In this document: positions 41,723 through 48,782 of the stretch, piece after piece
Numbering within the stretch: the first letter of the stretch is position 1
Layout of the letters: every line of letters starts with the position of its first letter
Assembly: GCA_045542755.1 (NCBI GenBank)
Contig: JAZQLP010000117.1
Coordinates: 35,607-99,606, forward strand
Source of the DNA: JAZQLP01 sp045542755
GTDB taxonomy: Bacteria; Bacillota; Clostridia; Oscillospirales; UBA644
Length of the DNA stretch: 64,000 nt
Direction of reading: 5' to 3'
Position numbers and translations under genes: made by a program
Notes under the pieces: generated by a model
Told to the model about the DNA's origin: nothing
Database searches by the model: none
Seen by the model: the letters and a program-made list of their open reading frames with translations, nothing else

Positions 41723-43222
41723 TTATTTGTATTTACTGTAAGTAGAATAATTGCTATCTATAAAATTATTCCATTCCTTAACCAATTCGCTATAGGTTTT
41801 AGGCAACGAATTGCCGTTCCCGTAAATGGAATTGATAACAGCTTCTTCCCCGTATTGTTTCACCAGATACTGAACGAACGAAGAGCCAGCTAGATAGTTC
41901 TCATTAGGGTTTGTAAAGTTAAAGTAATGCACAGCAACATTCTCTAATTCACAATAATCTTTTTCCATATCTATGGGTCTATTTATAGTGGCTAAATATT
42001 CGTGAATATACTTTAGTTCGGGTGTGTTAGGGGAATTATTGTAATCTTGATTCAAAAGTGGAATTCCGTAGAAATCATAATAGTAAGAAAAATATCTTGC
42101 GAAGCCCTCAATTTTCCAACTTGCCATTGAGGTATTCGTCGTTGTCAGCGAGTGAATGTATTCATGCATTAAAGAATCAACATTATATAGATAAATGCGG
42201 TGAATTACAGTTTGGTAAAATGAATATTTGGATGCGCTTATCGGGTTTGAGAATACAATATCTAAATCATTATTATAATCGTCAAGATTAAATAAGTCTT
42301 GATACTGTTTCATCTGCTTAAGGTTTGTTTCAAAAAATGCTTTGGTATCTGCATAATTGGAGTGCAAGAAGCCGTCAGTTATTAACGGATTGTATTCCGC
42401 ATTCATATCGACCCAATCTTTTCCGATATAGAACGTGCCGTAATCAGAGTAAACCAAATAATCGTATTTTTTACCGCCATATCCATATTGAACTGTTGAG
42501 GGGGTATATGATACTCCGTTATCCTCATAGTATGCTGCAAGGGCATCCATTGATTTGGAGGGGGAAGCCAAAAGCTGTTGGAATGTCTGTTCTCCATGTT
42601 GATGGATATACGAATCAACAAAATCGCAGGCAGTTCCCTTTGCGGCAGAAATATCATTAGTTGTTGTGAAGTTTTCGTCAAAGCACAAATAATTCAAGTC
42701 CAATATGTCACTAACAGAAGGATTTGAGAATCTTCCGTCATAGCTACTCCAGTTATAGCTTTTGGCCAAATAATTGGCATAACCGAAAGCCGTACCATAA
42801 TGTGTCGATTCGCCGTAGGCAACAAGTAAAACATCAGTTATATATTCAACTGATTTCCAATCTTGAATAGAAGAATACAACTTATGGTTGATTATATATT
42901 TAGAGTCATATCTATCTTGAGAAAATATATATATTTCGGGAATAGCGCCCTCTACTATTTGATTTGATAACACTTTCTCTGTTGCTTCAATACAAGATTC
43001 ACGTTCTTTACTTTCAATACTTAACTCAAAAAAATATTTAGCAGAGGCGGTCTCCGTAGAGTCCATATTAACTCTGAAACCGTATTGTGCTGTTGGCTCG
43101 GAATATGTGATTTCAGTACTAACGTAAGCTCTTTCATTGAGAGTACCGGAATTGCAAACGCAAGCAGATAAGGAGATGAGTATTGAGAAAACGATTATAA
43201 CTGCAAAGAGCTGTTTCTTCAT
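41723..43222 (-). CDS. Secreted lipoprotein with HExxH metallopeptidase motif
   Basis: A 499-residue exported lipoprotein: signal peptide of about 20 residues, then the lipobox LSAC with C21. The zinc motif HEYIH (H353, E354, H357) is followed 15 residues later by E372 (IEGFARYFSYYYDF), the layout of gluzincin peptidases such as the peptidase-MA group. The N-terminal 250 residues show no recognised domain and are rich in Tyr, Ser and Asn. The substrate is unknown. Its ATG overlaps the stop of the four-helix-bundle gene (ATGA), so the two are translationally coupled. It is more A+T rich than the core genes around it. Confidence 0.78.
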   Translation of the reverse strand: MKKQLFAVIIVFSILISLSACVCNSGTLNERAYVSTEITYSEPTAQYGFRVNMDSTETASAKYFFELSIESKERESCIEATEKVLSNQIVEGAIPEIYIFSQDRYDSKYIINHKLYSSIQDWKSVEYITDVLLVAYGESTHYGTAFGYANYLAKSYNWSSYDGRFSNPSVSDILDLNYLCFDENFTTTNDISAAKGTACDFVDSYIHQHGEQTFQQLLASPSKSMDALAAYYEDNGVSYTPSTVQYGYGGKKYDYLVYSDYGTFYIGKDWVDMNAEYNPLITDGFLHSNYADTKAFFETNLKQMKQYQDLFNLDDYNNDLDIVFSNPISASKYSFYQTVIHRIYLYNVDSLMHEYIHSLTTTNTSMASWKIEGFARYFSYYYDFYGIPLLNQDYNNSPNTPELKYIHEYLATINRPIDMEKDYCELENVAVHYFNFTNPNENYLAGSSFVQYLVKQYGEEAVINSIYGNGNSLPKTYSELVKEWNNFIDSNYSTYSKYK

Positions 43223-43566
43223 CTTATGTTCTCCTTCAACGTTTTACAGCTTGAAATCAACATACGTCTAATGCGTCCGCATAGGTTACGATAGTTTTTA
43301 AAGGTATCTTCGTCTATAAAATTAGTATTAAACAGCAGTTTAAGCCATCCTTCTGTTTCGTTACATTCCTTAAGTGCTATTTCGAACTTTGCAACCATAT
43401 CAGACTGGCTTTGACCGTAATTTGCTTCACGAATATTCGCGTATATGCTACTGGAGCTTTTACGAAGCTGAAATATGGTATTAGAGGATGCTTTTGTTAC
43501 TTGACAAAGCAGTTCAATATCTGTGGCGAGTTGTTCTGAATAGGTTAGCAAATAGTTTTTAGACAT
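43219..43566 (-). CDS. Four-helix-bundle protein (S23/Avd-like)
   Basis: A 115-residue protein of the S23 family, first seen in 23S rRNA intervening sequences and related to the Avd accessory protein of diversity-generating retroelements. Family features are the SSSSIYANIREANYGQSQSD and FEIALKECNETEGWLKLL stretches and a C-terminal basic helix. Family members form pentamers that can bind nucleic acid. No reverse transcriptase or variable repeat is nearby. AGAGGTGAT precedes the ATG. Its promoter touches the hairpin array upstream, and it is coupled to the lipoprotein gene by a four-base overlap. Confidence 0.85.
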   Translation of the reverse strand: MSKNYLLTYSEQLATDIELLCQVTKASSNTIFQLRKSSSSIYANIREANYGQSQSDMVAKFEIALKECNETEGWLKLLFNTNFIDEDTFKNYRNLCGRIRRMLISSCKTLKENIR

Positions 43567-43586
43567 ACGATCACCTCTTTAGGTAC

Positions 43587-43615
43587 ATTATAGCACATTC
43601 TAATTTAAAAATCAA
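43587..43615 (-). promoter_or_regulatory. Promoter of the four-helix-bundle operon
   Basis: On the minus strand TTGATT (43610-43615) and TATAAT (43587-43592) are 17 bases apart. The -35 box overlaps the base of hairpin 1 of the array (43613-43628). Confidence 0.75.
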
Positions 43616-43783
43616 CGGCTTGCCGTTGTATATCATCAATTCCGCAGGAATTGCATATCATCAAGACGTAGTCTTGTATATCATCATTGCGAAAGTAATA
43701 TACAGCCTTCGGCTGATGATATACGCCTTACAGCGATGATATACACGCTATCGCGTGATGATATACCATTGCTTTCGCAATGG
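43613..43783. repeat. Array of eight short hairpins joined by a TATATCATC-type linker
   Basis: Hairpins with different stems are joined by a near-constant linker. Stems: CAACGGC/GCCGTTG (43613), CAATTCC/GGAATTG (43637), CAAGAC/GTCTTG (43662), ATTGC/GTAAT (43686), CAGCC/GGCTG (43703), CGC/GCG (43724, weak), CACGC/GCGTG (43744) and CCATTGC/GCAATGG (43766). The linker reads TATATCATC after the first three, then GATGATATA from the fifth on, so the array is inverted around its centre. It lies between tRNA-Ser and the four-helix-bundle promoter. Confidence 0.85.
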
Positions 43784-43784
43784 A

Positions 43785-43820
43785 TAAAAAAATAGGACAG
43801 TCCTTGACTGTCCTATTTTT
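43785..43820 (-). terminator. Intrinsic terminator of tRNA-Ser
   Basis: ATAGGACAGT (43792-43801) pairs with ACTGTCCTAT (43807-43816). A T run follows on the minus strand. Confidence 0.85.
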
Positions 43821-43911
43821 TGGCGGAGAAGAGGAGATTTGAACTCCTGCGCCGATTTCTCGACCTACACCCTTAGCAGGGGCGCCTCTTCACCAACTTG
43901 AGTACTTCTCC
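43821..43911 (-). tRNA. tRNA-Ser (anticodon GCT)
   Basis: A 91-base class II tRNA with acceptor GGAGAAG/CTTCTCC and anticodon loop CTGCTAA giving GCT. It has a long variable arm (GGTCGAGAAATCGGC region), the T-loop GTTCAAATC, discriminator G and encoded CCA. Confidence 0.95.
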
Positions 43912-43954
43912 GTATAAGTAGGTGAATAACAAAGAGTTATTTGTTTGCTAATAT

Positions 43955-43983
43955 ATTATACATAATATTTTCCCTTTTGTCAA
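43955..43983 (-). promoter_or_regulatory. Promoter of tRNA-Ser
   Basis: On the minus strand perfect TTGACA (43978-43983) and TATAAT (43955-43960) are 17 bases apart. Confidence 0.85.
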
Positions 43984-44101
43984 GCCCTTTAGTAGAATAG
44001 TTTTTGAATTTTGTGTGATTAATATATAGGACCGGACTTTTCCGTCCTTGTCACATTTTTTACCTTAAACATACATTTATGTGGTTAATGGGCGGAATTT
44101 G

Positions 44102-44130
44102 TTGACAAAGATATTTTACGGTGATATACT
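44102..44130 (+). promoter_or_regulatory. Promoter of cls
   Basis: Consensus TTGACA (44102-44107) and TATACT (44125-44130) are 17 bases apart. Transcription from here includes repeat copy B in the 5' leader (about 149 bases). Confidence 0.8.
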
Positions 44131-44151
44131 GTAATATAAGACTAAGAGTAT

Positions 44152-44273
44152 TAGCGTGAAAGATATTTTGCTGCGATAAGATATCGTGCGCTCTTCACGC
44201 TTAAATTAAAGCTTTTTTTGAAAAGCTTTAATTAGTTTTTGCGTTGCCGTAAACGGCAACATGAAGGATTAAC
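44152..44273 (+). repeat. Three-hairpin dispersed repeat, copy B
   Basis: About 122 bases from TAGCGTGAAAGAT to ATGAAGGATTAAC. Elements in order are an outer AGCGTGAA/TTCACGCT stem with inner CGATA/TATCG, the AATTAAAGCTTTT palindrome, and GTTGCCG/CGGCAAC. It ends 12 bases before the cls start codon and is predicted to be transcribed. Confidence 0.85.
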
Positions 44274-44285
44274 ATAGAGGAAAAA

Positions 44286-45860
44286 ATGAAACCAAACAAG
44301 ACCGTAAAAGGTATGCAACCGAAGAAAAAATGGTATTATAATTTATTCCGCCGCCGAATGTTCGTTATTGCGGTGCTGGCTCTGCAAATAGCCGTATTTA
44401 TTTACATTCTGGTAAGCAACAGTATGGCTTCGCAAATGGTTACAGTCGTCCTTAACGTTATAAGCGTGGGCGCGGCGCTTTACATTATCAGCCTTGACAC
44501 TCCTCCCGCCTTCAGAACCATATGGATATGTCTGGTCTTGGCCTTCCCCGTATTCGGGGGATTGCTTTATCTCTTTTTTGCCTTTCAGTCAAGCACAAGA
44601 CGGTTTTCAAAGCTTCTGCTACTGAAGGATAAGAGGAGAAAAGACCACGCCACAAGAGATTCGGGGCTTCTTGAAACCCTCAAATCACGCTCCGACTTTG
44701 ACTCCTCGGTGGCCACCTACCTTGAAGGTCACTGCGGATTCCCCGTTTACGACGGCACCGAAGCCGAATACTATCCCATAGGCGAAGACTTCCATAAAGC
44801 CCTGCTAAAGGAGATTGAAAAGGCCGAAAAGTATATCTTCCTTGAGTTTTTCATCATAGAAGAGGGCGAAATGTGGAACAGTATTCTTGAAATCCTTGAA
44901 AGGAAAGCCGCCCAAGGGGTAGAAGTGAGAATACTTTATGACGATATGGGCTGTTTTGTGACTCTGCCCAAAGAATATCCCCAACTTCTCGCTCAAAAAG
45001 GCTTGAAGGTTCACGTTTTTAATCCCTTCACCCCCGTACTTTCAAGCATCCAGAATAACCGCGACCACAGAAAGATAGTGTCCATAGACGGCAAGGTAGC
45101 CTTTACGGGCGGTATAAATCTGGCAGACGAATATATAAACAAAATCGAAAAACACGGCCATTGGAAGGACACGGGAATAAGACTGTCGGGCAAAGCCGCC
45201 TGGAGCCTGACCCTGATTTTCCTATCAATGTGGGGGCTTTATTCCAAAGAGGACGAGGACTATGCTCCCTTGTATCCCCAATCTCTTACTCTTTCACAGG
45301 CAGAGGGCCTCGGGTACGTCCAACCCTACGCCGACTCTCCCATGGATAAGGAATACGTAGCCGAGCAGGTGTATCTTAAAATCATCCAAAGGGCTTCCGA
45401 CTACGTCTATATCACTACTCCTTACCTCATAATCAACGAAAATCTCCAGAGCGCCCTCTGTCTTGCGGCAAAAAGCGGCGTTGACGTAAGGATAATAACT
45501 CCCCACGTGGCGGACAAAAAGCTGGTACACCGCACCACAAGGTCCTATTACGCCACCTTGCGAGATGCGGGAGTAAAGATATACGAATACACCCCCGGAT
45601 TTATTCATTCAAAGACCCTTCTTTGCGACGGAAAAGTAGCCACCGTAGGAACGGCAAACCTTGACTACAGAAGCCTTAACCTCCACTTTGAGTGTGGCAC
45701 ATGCATTTACGAGAACCCCTCCGTCACAAAAGCCATGAAAATGGATTTTCTGGAAACCCAAGAAAAATCCCACCTTATTACGGCGGAGGACTGCCAAAAA
45801 TATGCAAAATTCGGTAAGCTTCTCAACAGATTGCTCCGACTTTTTGCGCCCCTTATGTAA
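44286..45860 (+). CDS. cls: Cardiolipin synthase
   Basis: A 524-residue phospholipase-D-type enzyme that joins two phosphatidylglycerols into cardiolipin at the membrane. Two N-terminal membrane helices (about residues 24-80) precede two HKD motifs, HRKIVSIDGKVAFTGG and HSKTLLCDGKVATVGT, each followed by the usual GGxN or GTxN region. Length is normal. GAGGAAAA precedes the ATG, and the leader carries repeat copy B. Confidence 0.95.
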   Translation: MKPNKTVKGMQPKKKWYYNLFRRRMFVIAVLALQIAVFIYILVSNSMASQMVTVVLNVISVGAALYIISLDTPPAFRTIWICLVLAFPVFGGLLYLFFAFQSSTRRFSKLLLLKDKRRKDHATRDSGLLETLKSRSDFDSSVATYLEGHCGFPVYDGTEAEYYPIGEDFHKALLKEIEKAEKYIFLEFFIIEEGEMWNSILEILERKAAQGVEVRILYDDMGCFVTLPKEYPQLLAQKGLKVHVFNPFTPVLSSIQNNRDHRKIVSIDGKVAFTGGINLADEYINKIEKHGHWKDTGIRLSGKAAWSLTLIFLSMWGLYSKEDEDYAPLYPQSLTLSQAEGLGYVQPYADSPMDKEYVAEQVYLKIIQRASDYVYITTPYLIINENLQSALCLAAKSGVDVRIITPHVADKKLVHRTTRSYYATLRDAGVKIYEYTPGFIHSKTLLCDGKVATVGTANLDYRSLNLHFECGTCIYENPSVTKAMKMDFLETQEKSHLITAEDCQKYAKFGKLLNRLLRLFAPLM

Positions 45861-45866
45861 AGATAT

Positions 45867-45890
45867 GGAGTTCACTCATGAGTGAACTCC
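45867..45890. terminator. Palindromic terminator overlapping the ylzJ end
   Basis: A perfect 24-base palindrome (12-bp arms) is followed by TTCTTTATAT on the plus strand. It overlaps the last codons and stop of the convergent ylzJ gene. Confidence 0.7.
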
Positions 45891-46057
45891 TTCTTTATAT
45901 CTCCCTTCCCCAAATCGGGTAACGCGGTGTTTACGGCAGTGTTTATTACTGAAAGATAAGCTTGTGGGTCTGTGGAGAAGAAGGACTTGGCCGCAGGGCG
46001 TTCCCCTTCCTCAAAGGGCTCGGCCAGAAGGGAATAATCATACAGAGTGTACATCAT
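45872..46057 (-). CDS. YlzJ-like protein
   Basis: A 61-residue protein starting MMYTLYDYSLLAEPFEEGE, the pattern of YlzJ-like proteins (IYTLMP-type starts). Its position after tepA is the same as ylzJ in Bacillus. The function is unknown. ATG 46057 follows GGAGG by 12 bases and overlaps tepA by 20 bases in another frame. The last codons lie in a palindromic terminator. Confidence 0.75.
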   Translation of the reverse strand: MMYTLYDYSLLAEPFEEGERPAAKSFFSTDPQAYLSVINTAVNTALPDLGKGDIKKEFTHE

Positions 46058-46721
46058 TGCCGCAAAGCTCCTCCAATTTTGCAAGGGCGTCCTTCAGCCC
46101 CCCTACGCTGTCAATGATACCCTCTCTTACTGCATCGTCACCGTTAAGAAGTGAGCCAACGTCGGCCATAAGGTCGCCGTTATGACTCATAAGCTGACGG
46201 TACCTTTCAGGGGTTATCTTTGAGTTATCCGACACAAATCGGATTATCCTATCCTGTATCCTCTCAAAATAGGTTATGGTCTGTTGGGTACCGACGATTG
46301 GCCCGTTAAGTCGTACGGGATGTACCGTCATGGTGGCCGAGGGGGCGATAAAGGAGTATCTCGCAGATACGGCAAGGGGCACGCCTATGGAGTGGCCGCC
46401 TCCCAAAATCAATGAAACCACCGGCTTTCGCATACTGGCTATAAGCTCCGCAATGGCAAGTCCCGCCTCAACGTCGCCCCCTGCAGTATTGAGAAGCATT
46501 AGCAGTCCTTTTACGGTGGGGCTTTCCTCTATGGCCACAAGCGCGGGAAGGACGTGCTCGTATTTGGTGGTCTTGGTATGGGGTGAAAGGGCAAAATGCC
46601 CCTCGATCTGCCCAATAACCGTCAGACAGTGAAACCTTCCCAAAGGGGCGGCGCCGTCCTTGGGTTCTAAGGACGGAACTTCCCCCTCCGAAGGGTTATG
46701 GTCTAAATCAAAGGATTCCAT
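46038..46721 (-). CDS. tepA: ClpP-class serine protease TepA-like
   Basis: A 227-residue ClpP-fold protease of the TepA/YmfB group. The serine lies in LGGGHSIGVPLAVSA and the histidine in SATMTVHPVRL. NTAGGDVEAGLAIAELI is the N-terminal oxyanion region. TepA affects protein export and sporulation-stage proteolysis in Bacillus, though its targets are not clear. The first 25 residues are acidic and variable. It is followed by an overlapping ylzJ-like gene, as in other spore formers. Confidence 0.9.
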   Translation of the reverse strand: MESFDLDHNPSEGEVPSLEPKDGAAPLGRFHCLTVIGQIEGHFALSPHTKTTKYEHVLPALVAIEESPTVKGLLMLLNTAGGDVEAGLAIAELIASMRKPVVSLILGGGHSIGVPLAVSARYSFIAPSATMTVHPVRLNGPIVGTQQTITYFERIQDRIIRFVSDNSKITPERYRQLMSHNGDLMADVGSLLNGDDAVREGIIDSVGGLKDALAKLEELCGNDVHSV

Positions 46722-46804
46722 AGGGCATCTCCTTTTAAAATCATTCTCCTATAATTTTGCCACGGCAAAGGATTTTTATTCGGTCTTTTTTCATAAAATA
46801 CCTC

Positions 46805-46833
46805 TTGAACGGATAGGTCGTGTATGATATAAT
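46805..46833 (+). promoter_or_regulatory. Promoter of trmL
   Basis: TTGAAC (46805-46810) and TATAAT (46828-46833) are 17 bases apart. Confidence 0.75.
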
Positions 46834-46862
46834 TAACAAAACAACAGGAAAGCAGATAAGAT

Positions 46863-47354
46863 ATGTCCTACAATATAGTTCTGGTGGAGCCAGAAATTCC
46901 TCAAAACACGGGCAACGTGGCGCGAACCTGCGCCTGCACGGGGTCGGCGCTGCATCTTGTAAAGCCCATGATGTTTAAAATAGACGATGCTCACCTGAAA
47001 AGAGCAGGCCTTGACTACTGGTCAAAGCTTGACGTCACCGTTCACGAGTCCTTGGCGGACTTTATGGAATACGCAAAGGGAAAGCCTATGCTTTTTGCCT
47101 CCTCAAAGGGCGCAAAATGTTATACAGATGCAAAGTATCCCGACGGATGCTTTATACTTTTCGGCAAAGAAACAAAGGGATTGCCCGAATCTCTGCTTGA
47201 AGAAAGATACGACGATTGCATAAGAATACCAATGAGGGATACCCTCAGATGCCTTAACCTTTCAAACTCGGTAGCGGTGGTTATTTACGAAGCCTTGCGC
47301 CAGACGGGATTTGAAGGCCTGAACAGTGAAGGCAGCTTGACCGTAAAGGACTAA
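46863..47354 (+). CDS. trmL: tRNA (cytidine/uridine-34-2'-O)-methyltransferase
   Basis: TrmL (163 residues) methylates the wobble ribose of certain leucine tRNAs. It is a minimal SPOUT enzyme: VEPEIPQNTGNVARTCACTG at the N-terminus, LFGKETKGLPESLL in the middle and IPMRDTLRCLNLSNSVAVVI at the C-terminal knot. All three motifs are intact. It is followed after eight bases by repeat copy C and then by the CPBP gene. Confidence 0.94.
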   Translation: MSYNIVLVEPEIPQNTGNVARTCACTGSALHLVKPMMFKIDDAHLKRAGLDYWSKLDVTVHESLADFMEYAKGKPMLFASSKGAKCYTDAKYPDGCFILFGKETKGLPESLLEERYDDCIRIPMRDTLRCLNLSNSVAVVIYEALRQTGFEGLNSEGSLTVKD

Positions 47355-47361
47355 AGGAAAA

Positions 47362-47483
47362 TAGCGTGAAAGATAATCTGCACACTTAAGATATTGTGCG
47401 CTCTTCACGCTTGAATTAAATCTTTTCTTCGAAAATCTTTAATTCGTTTTTGAGCCGCCGTTTACGGCGACATGGAGGTTTAC
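47362..47483 (+). repeat. Three-hairpin dispersed repeat, copy C
   Basis: A diverged copy. The inner stem is GCACA/TGTGC instead of CGATA/TATCG, and the last hairpin is CCGCCG/CGGCGA instead of TTGCCG/CGGCAA, so pairing is mostly kept despite base changes. Its final bases CATGGAGGTTTAC provide the GGAGG of the following gene. Confidence 0.8.
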
Positions 47484-47484
47484 T

Positions 47485-48546
47485 ATGGCTAAGAAGAAAA
47501 AGATAGTGTCCTTTGACGCTATGAACAGAAAAGAATATATTGCGGACACGGTTTCCGCAGTTATGGTTGCGGGAATACTTATCTGCGTTTCGAGAGGTCT
47601 TTTAAACTTCCCCATTGAATGGATAGGCAACGCCCTTGCGGGTGACGGATGGCAGTTTTATTTAAAGACCCTGCTGACGGCCATTATCTCGGCCGTTGGA
47701 TTGACACTTCCCCTATACATATACGGTCTTTTGGTGGATTCCCCCGTTAAAAAGGTGCTGCAAAGAAATTCTGAAACACCTGCCTTTCAAAAGGTCCTTT
47801 ACGGGATACTTGGCTCAATAGCCGCAATATCGGTGGCAATACTCTGCCTTAAGCTCTCCTTTATGGTAATGGACATTGCAAAAGCCGAAGGATACATATT
47901 TACAATGAACGCCCCCGACACGGGTGTCAACGGTTGGCAAAACGCCTTCTTTATCCTCGTATACGCCCTTGTTCCTGCCATTCTTTGTGAGCCTTTTTAC
48001 CGCGGAGTGGTTATGAACCGTCTGTCAAAGGACAGCTATCTTTTGGCGGTACTTATACCCGCAATTATTTTTGCGGCAAACCACCCCACTATTCCCCAGA
48101 TGCCCTATATGCTGTTGGTTGGAATAATCCTCGGCTGGATATATCTCAAAACCGAAGACGTCATAGTACCCATAGTAATACACGCCCTCGTTAACGGAGT
48201 AATATCTTACCTCTACGTTAAGGCCGGCTCAGCGGAAAGCTTCACCCTCTCAGGAAAGAACATCTTTATAATAATGGGCGGCGCCCTTTTGGCGGCGGTG
48301 GGTATGGCCATCATAATGGGCATTCGCATAAAAAAGCACTCCCCCGAGGATAAGCCCTTTTCAGTAAAGGAATCCCTTAAAGGACTCTTCGGAACCTTCG
48401 GCATATACGTTCTTGCAATTATAGTAATATTACAGCTGGGACATCTCCATATAGACAACCCCACCTTTGAAATAGGTGACGGAGATGAAATTCAGGAAGA
48501 GATAGTAGACCAGGAATCCGAAACAAACGACGAAATCCAAGAATAA
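47485..48546 (+). CDS. CPBP family intramembrane protein, altered active site
   Basis: A 353-residue polytopic protein of the CPBP/Rce1 family, intramembrane glutamic proteases or related immunity proteins. The motif 1 region reads ILCEPFYRGVV where EExxxR is expected, so the first Glu, the catalytic base, is Cys. Motif 2 (FAANHPT) and motif 3 (IVIHALVNGVI) keep their His and Asn. The first 25 residues are basic and cytosolic, and the C-terminal tail is acidic. It may be inactive. GGAGG at its start lies inside repeat copy C. Confidence 0.82.
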   Translation: MAKKKKIVSFDAMNRKEYIADTVSAVMVAGILICVSRGLLNFPIEWIGNALAGDGWQFYLKTLLTAIISAVGLTLPLYIYGLLVDSPVKKVLQRNSETPAFQKVLYGILGSIAAISVAILCLKLSFMVMDIAKAEGYIFTMNAPDTGVNGWQNAFFILVYALVPAILCEPFYRGVVMNRLSKDSYLLAVLIPAIIFAANHPTIPQMPYMLLVGIILGWIYLKTEDVIVPIVIHALVNGVISYLYVKAGSAESFTLSGKNIFIIMGGALLAAVGMAIIMGIRIKKHSPEDKPFSVKESLKGLFGTFGIYVLAIIVILQLGHLHIDNPTFEIGDGDEIQEEIVDQESETNDEIQE

Positions 48547-48596
48547 AAAAAAGAGAGAAGCTTTAGAGCTGTTCTCTAAAGGACAGTTTTGAAAGA

Positions 48597-48634
48597 ATAC
48601 GGTATATCTCGAAAGAGGTATGCCGTATTTTTGT
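48597..48634 (+). terminator. Intrinsic terminator after the CPBP gene
   Basis: ATACGG-type arms (48597-48610, 48615-48628) close on GAAA and are followed by TTTTGTATTTG. A smaller hairpin CTTTAGAG/CTCTAAAG lies just before it (48561-48581). Confidence 0.8.
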
Positions 48635-48690
48635 ATTTGTGGACACGAATGCAGTGCTTGTCAAGAAAAATAGATAGACTTTCAGGGTAC

Positions 48691-48726
48691 ACAAAAAGCC
48701 ACGGTTCGCATTGATCCGTGGCTTCT
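48691..48726 (-). terminator. Intrinsic terminator after the DUF4299 gene
   Basis: AAGCCACGG (48696-48704) pairs with CCGTGGCTT (48716-48724). TTTTTGTG follows on the minus strand. Confidence 0.75.
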
Positions 48727-48782
48727 ATTTTATTTTGTTTGTTCGATAAATTGGATTTTGTCAAATAGCGCAAGTGACACTA

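Noticed and set aside
43219..43566. Diversity-generating retroelement suggested by the Avd-like gene
   Set aside because: No reverse transcriptase, template repeat or variable repeat was seen within the window.
43613..43783. Possible CRISPR array
   Set aside because: Units are about 20-27 bases, the repeated part is only nine bases, the array inverts at its centre, and no cas genes are near.
48576..48773. 65-residue minus-strand frame between the CPBP and DUF4299 genes
   Set aside because: It spans two terminator hairpins and has no ribosome site; the gap holds terminators only.
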